Of a DNA stretch of 64,000 nt, positions 42,478-49,862 are shown piece by piece. Each line of letters begins with the position of its first letter. Position 1 is the stretch's first letter. Made by a program: the position numbers and the translations under genes. The DNA comes from Geodermatophilus obscurus (GTDB lineage: Bacteria > Actinomycetota > Actinomycetes > Mycobacteriales > Geodermatophilaceae), in contig NZ_FRDM01000002.1 in NCBI RefSeq assembly GCF_900143215.1, positions 62,001-126,000 of the forward strand, written 5' to 3'. Below the pieces are notes generated by a model. The model was given only the letters and a program-made list of their open reading frames with translations. It made no database searches and had not been told where the DNA came from.

Positions 42478-42936
42478 GTGAGCGAAGCCCTCTGGGACCG
42501 GTCGCGCTGCTCGGTCGCGGGCACGCTGGCCGTCATCGGCGAGAAGTGGAGCCTGCTCGTGCTGCGGGAGGCGTTCCTCGGCGTGCGCCGGTTCGCCGAC
42601 TTCCAGCGGGTGCTGGGGGCGCCCCGGGCCGTGCTCACCGACCGGCTCGCCACGCTCGTCGACCAGGGCGTCCTGCGACGGGTCCCGTACCAGGCGCCGG
42701 GGGAGCGGCAGCGGCACGAGTACCGGCTGACGCAGAAGGGGATCGACCTGCACCCGGTCCTGGTCGCCCTCATGGCGTGGGGGGACAGGTACCTGGCCGA
42801 GGACGACGACGTCCCCCTCGAGCTGCGGCACCGCGACTGCGGGGAGCCGGTGCACCTGGCCCTGGTCTGCGACGCCGGCCACGAGCTCTCCGGAGCCCGT
42901 GAGGTCCGGCCGGTGCCGCGCGGGCCCGGGGCCTGA
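42478..42936 (+). CDS. HxlR-family transcriptional regulator
   Basis: This 152-residue protein has the HxlR winged helix: CSVAGTLAVIGEKWSLLVLR, FADFQRVLGAPRAVLTDRL and LRRVPYQAPGERQRHEYRLT. The N-terminal Cys in RSRCSVAG is the residue that senses thiol stress or aldehydes in several HxlR proteins. A C-terminal extension with a HRDCGEPVHLALVCDAG cysteine pair may bind metal. The start is leaderless. It most likely controls itself and the divergent GNAT gene through the paired palindromes. Confidence 0.92.
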   Translation: MSEALWDRSRCSVAGTLAVIGEKWSLLVLREAFLGVRRFADFQRVLGAPRAVLTDRLATLVDQGVLRRVPYQAPGERQRHEYRLTQKGIDLHPVLVALMAWGDRYLAEDDDVPLELRHRDCGEPVHLALVCDAGHELSGAREVRPVPRGPGA

Positions 42937-42951
42937 GCGGGGCCGCTCGGC

Positions 42952-43272
42952 TCAGCCCACGCCCAGGGCGCGCAGGCCGGCGGTGACCGCGGCGGCGCCC
43001 AGGACGACGACGAGCAGGTGCGCCCGCCGCCACAGCAGCACGCCGGCGGTCGCCGCGCCGGCGGTGTCGGCCCCGACGTGCAGCTCGGTGCCGTCCGCCA
43101 GCGCGGAGGTGACGACGAGCGCCGCCAGCAGCGCCGAGGACAGCAGGACGACGACCCGCACTGCGGGCGCGGGGAGCTCCCGCCCGCCGGTCGCGGCCGG
43201 GCCCGCCCCGCGGGTGACCGCGGTCGTCAGCACGCACAGGCCGATGAGCAGCCACCAGGTCGACGGGCTCAC
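42952..43272 (-). CDS. azlD: AzlD-like branched-chain amino acid exporter subunit
   Basis: This 106-residue protein with four hydrophobic segments has the AzlD hallmarks WLLIGLCVLTTAVTRGAGPA and LVVVLGAAAVTAGLRALG. AzlD is the small partner of AzlC in export of branched-chain amino acids or methionine. The GTG start overlaps the azlC stop by 4 bases. Confidence 0.85.
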   Translation of the reverse strand: MSPSTWWLLIGLCVLTTAVTRGAGPAATGGRELPAPAVRVVVLLSSALLAALVVTSALADGTELHVGADTAGAATAGVLLWRRAHLLVVVLGAAAVTAGLRALGVG

Positions 43273-44048
43273 CGCGGCCCCCGCAGCCCGACGAGTGCCA
43301 CGGCGCTCGCGGCCAGGACCGGCAGGCCCGGTGGGGCGACCGGCACGAGGGCGAGCGCGATGCCGCCGCCGGCCAGGGCCACGCCGAGTCGTAGCCGGTC
43401 GCGGACCTCCGCCGCGAGGAGCGCGAGGAAGAACGCCGGGAAGACGGCGTCGAGGCCGAGGGCGCGGGTGTCGAGCACCGGCACGAAGACCCCGACGACC
43501 GTGCCGGCCACCCACGGGACGTACTGCGCCGCGGAGTGTCCGAAGAGGTATTCGCGGTCGTACCGGCCGTCGCCGCGGGCCGCCATCGCCCAGGACGCGT
43601 CCACCGTCGCCTGGCCCTCCAGCGCCCGGCGCAGCCGGTTGCCGCGCAACGAGGGTCCGAGCGCGAAGCCCATCGGCAGGAACCGGGAACTGACCAGGGT
43701 GGCGGCCCCGACCGCGGCCCCGACGCCCCCGCCGGAGCCGGCGATGCCCAGCGCGGCGAACTGCCCCGAGCCCGAGTACACGAGCGCCGACATCACGATC
43801 GCAGCGAGCGCGGGCATCCCGGCGTCGGTGGCCACCACCCCGAAGGACACCGCCAGCACGAACGCCGCGGCGCCGTACGGGGCCCCGTCGCGCAGGCCCT
43901 CCCGCCAGCTCCTGCCCTGCCCCGCCGAACCGTCGCCGCCGCCCACCGTGCCCTCGCCCACCGTGCCCTCGCCCACCGTGCCCTCGCCCACCGTGCCGCC
44001 GCCCACCACGCCGCCGTCCTCCCCGTTCCCGGTCCGCCGGGCCCTCAC
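43269..44048 (-). CDS. azlC: AzlC-like branched-chain amino acid exporter subunit
   Basis: The AzlC core begins near residue 50 with LRDGAPYGAAAFVLAVSFGV and continues with VYSGSGQFAALG, FLPMGFALGPSLRGNRLRRA and DREYLFGHSAAQYVPW. The first ~45 residues are a GEGTV tandem repeat that is not part of the family. The furthest start is GTG 44048, but GTG codons recur in every repeat, and any of them could be used. It forms an operon with azlD. Confidence 0.87.
   Translation of the reverse strand: MRARRTGNGEDGGVVGGGTVGEGTVGEGTVGEGTVGGGDGSAGQGRSWREGLRDGAPYGAAAFVLAVSFGVVATDAGMPALAAIVMSALVYSGSGQFAALGIAGSGGGVGAAVGAATLVSSRFLPMGFALGPSLRGNRLRRALEGQATVDASWAMAARGDGRYDREYLFGHSAAQYVPWVAGTVVGVFVPVLDTRALGLDAVFPAFFLALLAAEVRDRLRLGVALAGGGIALALVPVAPPGLPVLAASAVALVGLRGPR
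43942..44016 (-). repeat. 15-bp tandem repeat encoding GEGTV at the azlC start
   Basis: Five units of CGAGGGCACGGTGGG (minus strand), three perfect and two degenerate. Each intact unit holds a GTG in the azlC frame. It resembles in design, but not in sequence, the repeat at 9629-9718. Confidence 0.9.
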
Positions 44049-44246
44049 GCGGACGACGGCGTCGGGACGACCTTGCAGGACCCCTCGCCCCGTGGCGGTG
44101 GCCGGGACGGAGGGACCGCCGTGCTCACCAGCGGGACGCAGGTCCCGGTCGCCGGAGCGGAACCGGTGACCTCGTCCGGCCCGCCCGCGTCAGGGCCGCC
44201 GACGGCGGGCGCGAGGCCGCCGACCAGCGAGGCCGCCGGCCGAGGC

Positions 44247-44318
44247 GTTGATCATGGGGTTGTGGTCGGCGACACGCGCGGACGCGCCGCGCCGGGCGAC
44301 GACACCCCCATGATCAAC
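44247..44318. repeat. 72-bp palindrome with GTTGATCATGGGG arms
   Basis: Left arm GTTGATCATGGGGTTGTGG; right arm CACCCCCATGATCAAC. Thirteen terminal bases pair perfectly and most of the next eleven also pair. The centre is a GC-rich loop. AT-containing TGATCA ends in a 74% GC genome suggest a dispersed element; only one copy is in this window. Confidence 0.65.
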
Positions 44319-44331
44319 AGCGCGGGGAGGA

Positions 44332-44481
44332 TCAGACCGGCTGGGGTCCGGACGGCGGCGGAGCTGAGGGGTCGGTGGGACCGGGCACGGGGAACGGGGC
44401 CGGCTCGGGCGGCGGCACCGGGTCCACGGGGGACGGCGCGGGCGAGGGCGGGTGTGGACCGGGGGGAGGAGGGACCGTCAT
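44332..44481 (-). pseudogene. Pro-rich N-terminal fragment, truncated next to a palindrome
   Basis: Forty-nine codons from ATG 44481 give MTVPPPPGPHPPSPAPSPVD, then a Pro/Ala-rich tail to PSGPQPV and TGA. A TAGCGT hexamer lies 6 bases upstream of the ATG (44488-44493), the leaderless pattern seen at intact genes here. One frame over, the downstream DNA reads LILPALLIMGV, like the start of a membrane segment. I read this as the 5' end of a Pro-rich membrane protein cut by the palindrome. Confidence 0.45.
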
Positions 44482-44591
44482 GGGCCGACGCTAGCCCCGC
44501 GACTCCCGCGCAGCAGCGGTCCGGGACGGCCGGCGCACCGAGCCCGCGGCGGCCACCCCGCCGTGGACCGGCGGACGCGCACCAGGTCCCC

Positions 44592-44597
44592 TAGCGT
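44592..44597 (+). promoter_or_regulatory. -10 hexamer for leaderless flavoenzyme gene
   Basis: TAGCGT lies 7 bases before GTG 44605. Confidence 0.6.
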
Positions 44598-44604
44598 CCG
44601 GGAC

Positions 44605-45981
44605 GTGGGCAGACGCGTGGTGGTGATCGGTGGGGACGCCGCGGGCGGCAGTGCGGCGTCGCAGGCGAGGAAGCGGCGTCCCGACCTGGACGTCGTCATG
44701 TTCGAGCGGGGCCGTTCGACGTCGTACTCGGCGTGCGGCATCCCGTTCTGGATCAGCGGCACCGTCGACTCGGAGGCCGACCTGGTCGCGCGGACCCCGG
44801 AGCAGCACCGCGCGATGGGCATCGACGTCCGGATGCGGACCGAGGTCGTCGGCATCGACCTGGACCGCCGCGTCGTCGACTGGCGCAGCCTGGAGGACGG
44901 CGGCAGCGGTGTCGAGCCGTTCGACGACCTGGTGTACGCCACCGGCAGCGTGCCCATGCGGCCGCCGGTGCCCGGCATCGACGCGACCGGCGTCCACGGC
45001 GTGCAGACGCTCGACGACGGGGCGGCGCTGCGGGCTGCGCTCGACGGCGGGGACGTGCGCCGGGTGGTCGTCGTCGGCGGCGGCTACATCGGACTGGAGA
45101 TCGCCGAGGCGTGCCGGATCCGCGGGCTCGACGTCACCGTCGTCGACCGCTCGGCCACCCCGGTGGGCACCTTCGACCCCGACGTCGGGGAGTTCATCGC
45201 CGAGGCGGTGCGCAAGGAGGGCGTGGAGCTGGTCCTCTCCGACGCCGTCGCCGCCATCGAGAGCGACGCGGCCGGCCGGGCCCGGGCGGTGGTCACCGCC
45301 AGCGGCCGGGAGCTGCCCGCCGACCTGGTGGTGCTCGGCCTCGGCGTCCGGCCGGCGGTCCGGCTGGCCGAGGAGGCCGGCATCCCGCTCGGCGTCTCCG
45401 GCGGCATCGCGGTCGACGCGGGGATGCGCACCGGGGTCGAGGGCGTCTGGGCGGCCGGCGACTGCGTCGAGTCGGTGCACCGGCTCTCCGGCCAGCGGCT
45501 GGTGGTCGCGCTGGGCACGCACGCGAACAAGCAGGGCCGGGTGGCGGGGATCAACATCGGCGGCGGCTACGCCACCTTCCCCGGCGTCATCGGCACCGCG
45601 ATCACCCGGATCTGCGACCTGGAGGCGGCCCGCACCGGGCTGTCCACCGCCGAGGCCGAGGCGGCCGGGTACCAGTTCGTCACCACCGTCGTCGACTCGA
45701 CCACCAAGGCCGGCTACTTCCCGGGCGCGCAGCCGATCCGAGTGAAGATGATCGCCGAGCGGCGCAGCGGCCGGCTGCTCGGCGCGCAGGTCGTCGGCCG
45801 GGAGGCGGCGGCCAAGCGCGTCGACGCGCTGGCGATCTGCATCTGGAACGAGATGGGCGTCGACGAGATCCTCTCGCTCGACCTCTCCTACGCCCCGCCG
45901 TTCTCGCCGGTCTGGGACCCGGTGCTCATCGCCGCGCGCAAGGCCTTCGACGCCGTGGAGGCCGACGTCCGGCAGCTCTGA
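44605..45981 (+). CDS. FAD-dependent pyridine nucleotide-disulfide oxidoreductase, CoA-disulfide-reductase-like
   Basis: This 458-residue protein has FAD motif VVVIGGDAAGGSAASQA, NAD(P)H motif VVVVGGGYIGLEIAEACRI and second FAD motif GVWAAGDCVESVH. Cys44 in SYSACGIPFWISG is the single active cysteine of CoA-disulfide reductase/NADH oxidase (Nox) enzymes, which cycles through Cys-S-S-CoA or Cys-SOH. The C-terminal dimer domain ends SYAPPFSPVWDPVLIAAR, as in CoADR. The substrate may be CoA disulfide, a persulfide or O2. It starts leaderless and ends at a 28-bp palindromic terminator. Confidence 0.88.
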   Translation: MGRRVVVIGGDAAGGSAASQARKRRPDLDVVMFERGRSTSYSACGIPFWISGTVDSEADLVARTPEQHRAMGIDVRMRTEVVGIDLDRRVVDWRSLEDGGSGVEPFDDLVYATGSVPMRPPVPGIDATGVHGVQTLDDGAALRAALDGGDVRRVVVVGGGYIGLEIAEACRIRGLDVTVVDRSATPVGTFDPDVGEFIAEAVRKEGVELVLSDAVAAIESDAAGRARAVVTASGRELPADLVVLGLGVRPAVRLAEEAGIPLGVSGGIAVDAGMRTGVEGVWAAGDCVESVHRLSGQRLVVALGTHANKQGRVAGINIGGGYATFPGVIGTAITRICDLEAARTGLSTAEAEAAGYQFVTTVVDSTTKAGYFPGAQPIRVKMIAERRSGRLLGAQVVGREAAAKRVDALAICIWNEMGVDEILSLDLSYAPPFSPVWDPVLIAARKAFDAVEADVRQL

Positions 45982-46066
45982 CCCCGGCCTCGGCGGCGCG
46001 CCCGCGCCGCCGGGTACCGGGCGTCCCTCCGCGCCCGGGGTCCCCGCGCCCGGGCAACCGCCCAGC

Positions 46067-46094
46067 GGCGCCGCACCTCGCGAGGTGCGGCGCC
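46067..46094. terminator. Perfect palindromic terminator
   Basis: Self-complementary arms of 14 bases, GGCGCCGCACCTCG, with no loop bases between, in the gap between the flavoenzyme and the convergent cold-shock gene. Confidence 0.75.
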
Positions 46095-46210
46095 GGGCGA
46101 GGCCCCGTCCGAGGCCCCGCCCCGAGCCTGGTGACCGACTGGACCGGCCACCTTCCAGGGACCCGGGACAGGGTCCTTCTCCGAGGCGTGGGGGGAAGGA
46201 CGGTCCGATC

Positions 46211-47125
46211 TCAGGCCGGGTCGACCCGGTCGGCCTGCCGGCCGCGCTGACCCTCGCTGGCCTCGAACTCGACCCGCTGGCCCTCGTCGAGGCTGCGGTA
46301 GCCGCCGCGGTCGGCGATCGCCGAGAAGTGCACGAACACGTCCGGCCCGCCGTCGTCGGGCTCGATGAACCCGAAGCCCTTCTCGGCGTTGAACCACTTC
46401 ACCGTTCCGTTGGCCCGACCACCGCCCGTGGGGCGGCGACCTCCGCCGGCGCTGCCGCGTCCGGCGTCCCGCCCGCCGTCGCGGTACCCGCCGGGGTCGC
46501 GGTCGCGGTAGCCGCCGGAGTCCCGGTCCCGGTGCCCGCCACCCCGCGGGCCGGCGTCCCGGGAGCCGCCTCCGCCGCGCTCGGCCGGCCGCACGTCCTC
46601 GGCCTGCGGCCCACGCTGGCCCTGGGTGACGTCGAACTCGACCCGCTGGCCCTCGTCGAGGCTGCGGTAGCCGCCGCGGTCGGCGATCGCCGAGAAGTGC
46701 ACGAACACGTCCGGACCGTCGTCGTCGGGCTGGATGAACCCGAAGCCCTTGTCGTTGTCGAACCAGGTCACCGTGCCGGTGCTGCGCCCGCCGCGCGACG
46801 ACGAGCGGCCGCCGTCGCGTCCCCGGTCGCGGTCGTCCCGGCCACGACCCCGGTCGCGGTCGTCGTCCCGGCCTCGACCCCGGTCGTACCCGGCGTCCTG
46901 GCGCCGCGGGGCGCCCCTGCCGAGCGGCCGCACCGAGTCCGCCTGCGGCCCGCGCTGTCCCTCGCTCGCCTCGAACTCCACCTGCTGGCCCTCGTCGAGG
47001 GTGCGGAACCCGCCCTCGTCGGCGATCGCGGAGAAGTGGACGAAGACGTCACGCCCTCCGTCGTCGGGTGCGATGAACCCGAACCCCTTCTCGGCGTCGA
47101 ACCACTTCACCGTGCCCTGCGGCAT
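46211..47125 (-). CDS. Triple cold-shock-domain RNA-binding protein
   Basis: This 304-residue protein carries three complete cold-shock domains at ~1-66, ~116-180 and ~239-302. Each has the RNP motifs KGFGFI and [11 protein letters not shown], and starts GTVKWF or GTVTWF. The linkers are disordered and rich in Arg, Gly and Asp ([17 protein letters not shown]). Ordinary bacterial Csp proteins are single domains of ~67 residues that melt RNA structure. Three linked domains with RG-rich spacers should bind long single-stranded RNA with high avidity and might phase-separate. ATG 47125 opens MPQGTVKWF, a normal Csp start. Domains 2 and 3 share an identical 83-bp stretch. Confidence 0.92.
   Translation of the reverse strand: MPQGTVKWFDAEKGFGFIAPDDGGRDVFVHFSAIADEGGFRTLDEGQQVEFEASEGQRGPQADSVRPLGRGAPRRQDAGYDRGRGRDDDRDRGRGRDDRDRGRDGGRSSSRGGRSTGTVTWFDNDKGFGFIQPDDDGPDVFVHFSAIADRGGYRSLDEGQRVEFDVTQGQRGPQAEDVRPAERGGGGSRDAGPRGGGHRDRDSGGYRDRDPGGYRDGGRDAGRGSAGGGRRPTGGGRANGTVKWFNAEKGFGFIEPDDGGPDVFVHFSAIADRGGYRSLDEGQRVEFEASEGQRGRQADRVDPA
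46263..46345. repeat. 83-bp exact direct repeat inside the cold-shock gene (also 46633-46715)
   Basis: The 83 bases from TCGAACTCGACCCGCTGG to CACGAACACGTCCGG occur identically at 46263-46345 and 46633-46715, in domains 3 and 2. The flanking linkers differ. This indicates recent duplication or gene conversion between domains. Confidence 0.85.
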
Positions 47126-47269
47126 CCACGTGCTCCTGCACTGCTCGTCGCCGGCGAGCTCGTCCCACCGGCCGTCCACCGGCCCCGCTCTCCCCCCGGG
47201 AGGCGCGGCCGCAGCCCCCAGCCTCCCTCACCCGCCGCGCGCCCGTTCGGGCACCCGGCGGGACACCGG

Positions 47270-47485
47270 TCACGCCGCGGACGCGGCGGGCGGCCGGGAG
47301 GAGGCGGTCGTGCGGTCGAACCGGAGGTCGAGCAGCTCGTCGAGCCGCGCCTCGGCCGCCTGGCAGGCGGTGATGGCGGCACTGCTCGGGAACTGCGCGA
47401 ACGTCGACCGGGCCGCGCCGAGGTCGCGGTGCGCCTCGACGATGCCTCGGTCGATCTCGGACACGGGGACGACGGGGGGCGTCAT
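47270..47485 (-). CDS. Small helical protein of unknown function (71 residues)
   Basis: The protein has VSEIDRGIVEAHRDLGAAR, then SAAITACQAAEARLDELLDL and a disordered Ala/Pro tail. Two amphipathic helices, possibly a hairpin or coiled coil. ATG 47485 is supported by GCGGAG on the minus strand 7 bases upstream. It is upstream of the triple cold-shock gene on the same strand, with a 144-base gap. I do not recognise the family. Confidence 0.6.
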   Translation of the reverse strand: MTPPVVPVSEIDRGIVEAHRDLGAARSTFAQFPSSAAITACQAAEARLDELLDLRFDRTTASSRPPAASAA

Positions 47486-47674
47486 GGTGATCTCCGCGGG
47501 GCTCCGACCGGTCCGACCGTCCGAACTGCGGCCAGCCCGCCTCCTACCCCGCCGCAGTCGCTCCCACCCTCCCCGACGTGTTCTCCGGCGTGTCACGGCC
47601 TTCCCCGTTACCGGTCCGGAGACCCGGGTAGGGGCGGCGACTCCAGACGGAGACGCGATGCACCGGAGGAACCG

Positions 47675-48262
47675 ATGACCACCAACACCGACAACCACTT
47701 CGTGGCCCAGGCCGTGCACGACCTCGGCTCGGCCCTCTGGTTCGGCGGGGCGGTGATGGGCATCGCCGGCGTCAACAAGTCCGGCCAGGACCTCTCCCAG
47801 GGGCTCGACCGCGTCCGGGTGGCCGGGTCGGCGTGGAGCCGGTACCAGCCCGCGCAGTTCGGCGGCATCGCCGCCACGCTGCTGGCCGGGCTGCGGCTCA
47901 CCCAGGTCGGCGGACGGCGCATCGCGCTGCAGAAGGGCTTCGGCACGGTCGGCGCGCTCAAGGCCGGCCTCGCGGTGGCCGGTGCGGGCGCCACCGCTTA
48001 CGCCGCCTACAGCGGCGCCCGCATCGGCAAGGCCGCCGAGGAGGCTGCGCGCCAGGGGCAGCAGGTGGAGGTCAAGGACGCCACGCTGCCGACCGCGAAC
48101 ACCCCGCCGGAGATCGCGAAGTGGCAGAGCCGCCAGCGGGTGACGCAGTTCCTCGTCCCCGCGCTGGCCGGTGCGAACATCGTCTGCAACTCGTGGCTGG
48201 TGCAGTCCTACCGAGCCGGGGCGACGGTCAAGGGCGTGCTGGGCCGGCTGCTGCCCGACTGA
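47675..48262 (+). CDS. Conserved-looking membrane protein of unknown function (195 residues)
   Basis: The protein starts MTTNTDNHFVAQAVHDLGSA with hydrophobic segments near 20-35, 62-77, 92-110 and 160-175. AQAVHDLGSALWFGGAVMG and QPAQFGGIAATLLAGLRLT recall DUF4149-like or 4-TM membrane proteins, but the match is loose. ATG 47675 has GGAGGAA 5 bases upstream. It is divergent from the small gene at 47485 and ends at palindromic element copy 4. Confidence 0.7.
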   Translation: MTTNTDNHFVAQAVHDLGSALWFGGAVMGIAGVNKSGQDLSQGLDRVRVAGSAWSRYQPAQFGGIAATLLAGLRLTQVGGRRIALQKGFGTVGALKAGLAVAGAGATAYAAYSGARIGKAAEEAARQGQQVEVKDATLPTANTPPEIAKWQSRQRVTQFLVPALAGANIVCNSWLVQSYRAGATVKGVLGRLLPD

Positions 48263-48266
48263 GGCA

Positions 48267-48322
48267 GGACCCTGCAGGGTCCCGCCGGCTCGCCGGCTCG
48301 CGGCGGGACCCTGCAGGGGACC
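48267..48322. repeat. Dispersed palindromic element, copy 4 (intergenic)
   Basis: This 56-bp element from GGACCCTGCAGGGTCCCGCC to GCGGCGGGACCCTGC and AGGGGACC, with the CGGCTCGCCGGCTCG loop. It lies 5 bases after the membrane protein stop, between convergent genes, where it could terminate transcription. Confidence 0.75.
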
Positions 48323-48389
48323 GCCCGTCCTCCTGCCCTGCGCAGGCTCAGGACGTCTCGTCCGGCATCGGTGCGTGCCGGCAGCCGGG

Positions 48390-48659
48390 TCAGCCGATGA
48401 CGACGTCCCACTGCCGGATGGTCCAGCCGGTCACCAGCCCCTGGACGACGTAGGGGTCGGACGTGGCGAAGCGCTCCACCACCTCGCGGGGTGCGGTCCA
48501 CACCAGCAGCGCGCGGTCGTGGGGGTCGGGCAGCGCGCCGGCCAGGAGCAGCTCGCCGCGCTCGTGGGCGGCCCGGGCGAGCGCCAGGTGCTCCGCCCGC
48601 AGGGCCGCCCGGCGCTGCAGGTAGTCGTCGGCCAGCGTGTACTCCAGGACCAGGTGCAC
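48390..48659 (-). CDS. YciI-like (YCII domain) protein
   Basis: This 89-residue single-domain protein has HLVLEYTLADDYLQRRAALR, EHLALARAAHERGELLLAGA and SDPYVVQGLVTGWTIRQWDV. The conserved His and Asp of YciI (in RAEH and SDPY) line the pocket, as in muconolactone-isomerase-like folds. Its reaction is unknown. It is downstream of the MEDS-HATPase gene on the same strand, 21 bases away, so it may share that transcript. Confidence 0.85.
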   Translation of the reverse strand: MHLVLEYTLADDYLQRRAALRAEHLALARAAHERGELLLAGALPDPHDRALLVWTAPREVVERFATSDPYVVQGLVTGWTIRQWDVVIG

Positions 48660-48680
48660 GCGGCCAGACTCCCAGACGAC

Positions 48681-49652
48681 CTAGCGCAGCGCGGTCGTCA
48701 GCCGCACCGCGACGCCGTCCGGGCCGGAGCTGATGTCGACGTGGTCGCACAGCTGGCGGGCCAGCCACACGCCCATGCCGCCGCGGGAGAGGTCCTCGCC
48801 GTGGGCCGGGCCGTAGCCGGCGAACGGGTCGCCCAGGCCCGTGCCGTGGTCGATGACCGTGCACACGACCCGCTCGGCCGACGTCCACAGCCGCAGGCCC
48901 ACCGGTGGCGCGCCGTGCCGGACGGCGTTGGACGTCGTCTCGTCGACGGCCAGCAGGAAGTCCTCGACCACCTCGCGCGGACCGCCGACGGCGGCCAGCT
49001 CGGCGGCGACGGCGTGCCGCAGCGCGATCGGGTCGGCGACGGCGTCCACGGCCAGCCGCGGGGCGGCCGACTGCAGCGGTTCCACCGGCACCGGCAGCCC
49101 GCGCAGGTACTCGGCCGGGTCGACGAAGCGGGGGTTGGGGGTCCGGGACCGGGCGGTGACGACGGTCGGGTGGGTGCGGGCGGCGGACTCCAGCACCGGC
49201 TCGGGCAGCCGCGTGGTGTCGAAGAGGCACAGCCCCCACAGCGGCCAGCCGGCGAGGGCGTGGTTGGTCACCGCCTCGTAGCGCTGCCACTCCAGCTGCT
49301 CGCGCTCGGTCCGCCCGAAGTCGGTCTCGCCGAGCACCCGGACGCGGCGCGCGCCGGCGGCGGTGAGCTCGTCGGCCAGCCGTCGGAACGCGGTGACCGC
49401 CGCGGGCGTGCGCCGGGCGTAGGCCGACCCCCGATCGAGTACGCGGACCCGCTCGTCGTCCACGGCCGTCCGGACGACGTCGGCGGTGGCGGGGGCGGCG
49501 GTGACGACGACGGCGTCCCCGGCGGCCAGGCCCTCCTGCGCGAAGGGAACCGTGGCGGCGGCCAGCTCGTCGGGGGAGGAGAAGAACAGCGCGTCGTGCA
49601 CGTGGCGCGGGCCGGGGGCGGGGACGACCCCGTGCGGAAGCGCCGTGTCCAC
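48681..49652 (-). CDS. MEDS sensor domain fused to HATPase (anti-sigma kinase type)
   Basis: This 323-residue protein has an N-terminal MEDS/DcmR-like domain (~15-175, HDALFFSSPDELAAATVPFA and GETDFGRTEREQLEWQRYEA), then an HATPase domain (~195-320) with EDFLLAVDETTSNAVRHG, DHGTGLGDPFAG and RGGMGVWLARQLCDHVDI, like RsbW-type anti-sigma kinases. There is no DHp helix, so it is not a classical histidine kinase. In streptomycetes such proteins pair with STAS proteins and PP2C phosphatases (candidates at 19009 and 15595). GTG 49652 starts at VDTALPHGVVPAPG. Confidence 0.85.
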   Translation of the reverse strand: MDTALPHGVVPAPGPRHVHDALFFSSPDELAAATVPFAQEGLAAGDAVVVTAAPATADVVRTAVDDERVRVLDRGSAYARRTPAAVTAFRRLADELTAAGARRVRVLGETDFGRTEREQLEWQRYEAVTNHALAGWPLWGLCLFDTTRLPEPVLESAARTHPTVVTARSRTPNPRFVDPAEYLRGLPVPVEPLQSAAPRLAVDAVADPIALRHAVAAELAAVGGPREVVEDFLLAVDETTSNAVRHGAPPVGLRLWTSAERVVCTVIDHGTGLGDPFAGYGPAHGEDLSRGGMGVWLARQLCDHVDISSGPDGVAVRLTTALR

Positions 49653-49862
49653 CTGTCCGTCCCCTCGCCTGCGGCCGCCGATGCCCTCCCACGGTAGCCA
49701 GCGCAGCGGGGCGGCCGCCCGCCGACACGGGGCGATGCAGCCCACCCCGGGTATGCCCGTGGGCTCCCGGCTGGTGCCCCTCCCGGGCCCGGACGGGCCC
49801 CGTCGCGGGGACCACGCGCCGGGCGGGGCGCGGCTGACCGGCTCCTGGCGCACCATGGCGGG

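Larger units (their letters stand above)
44049..44604. other. 556-base gap with a palindrome and a truncated gene
   Basis: There is no complete gene. It holds the palindrome at 44247-44318 and a short Pro-rich reading frame with its own promoter (44332-44481, minus). On the minus strand below the palindrome a stop-free frame reads SAPATGTCVPLVSTAV and ends GEGSCKVVPTPSSA at 44045, which could be the C-terminal part of the same lost protein. Confidence 0.5.

Noticed and set aside
43942-44016. Possible CRISPR-like array
   Set aside because: The units are directly adjacent 15-mers with no spacers. It is a coding tandem repeat.
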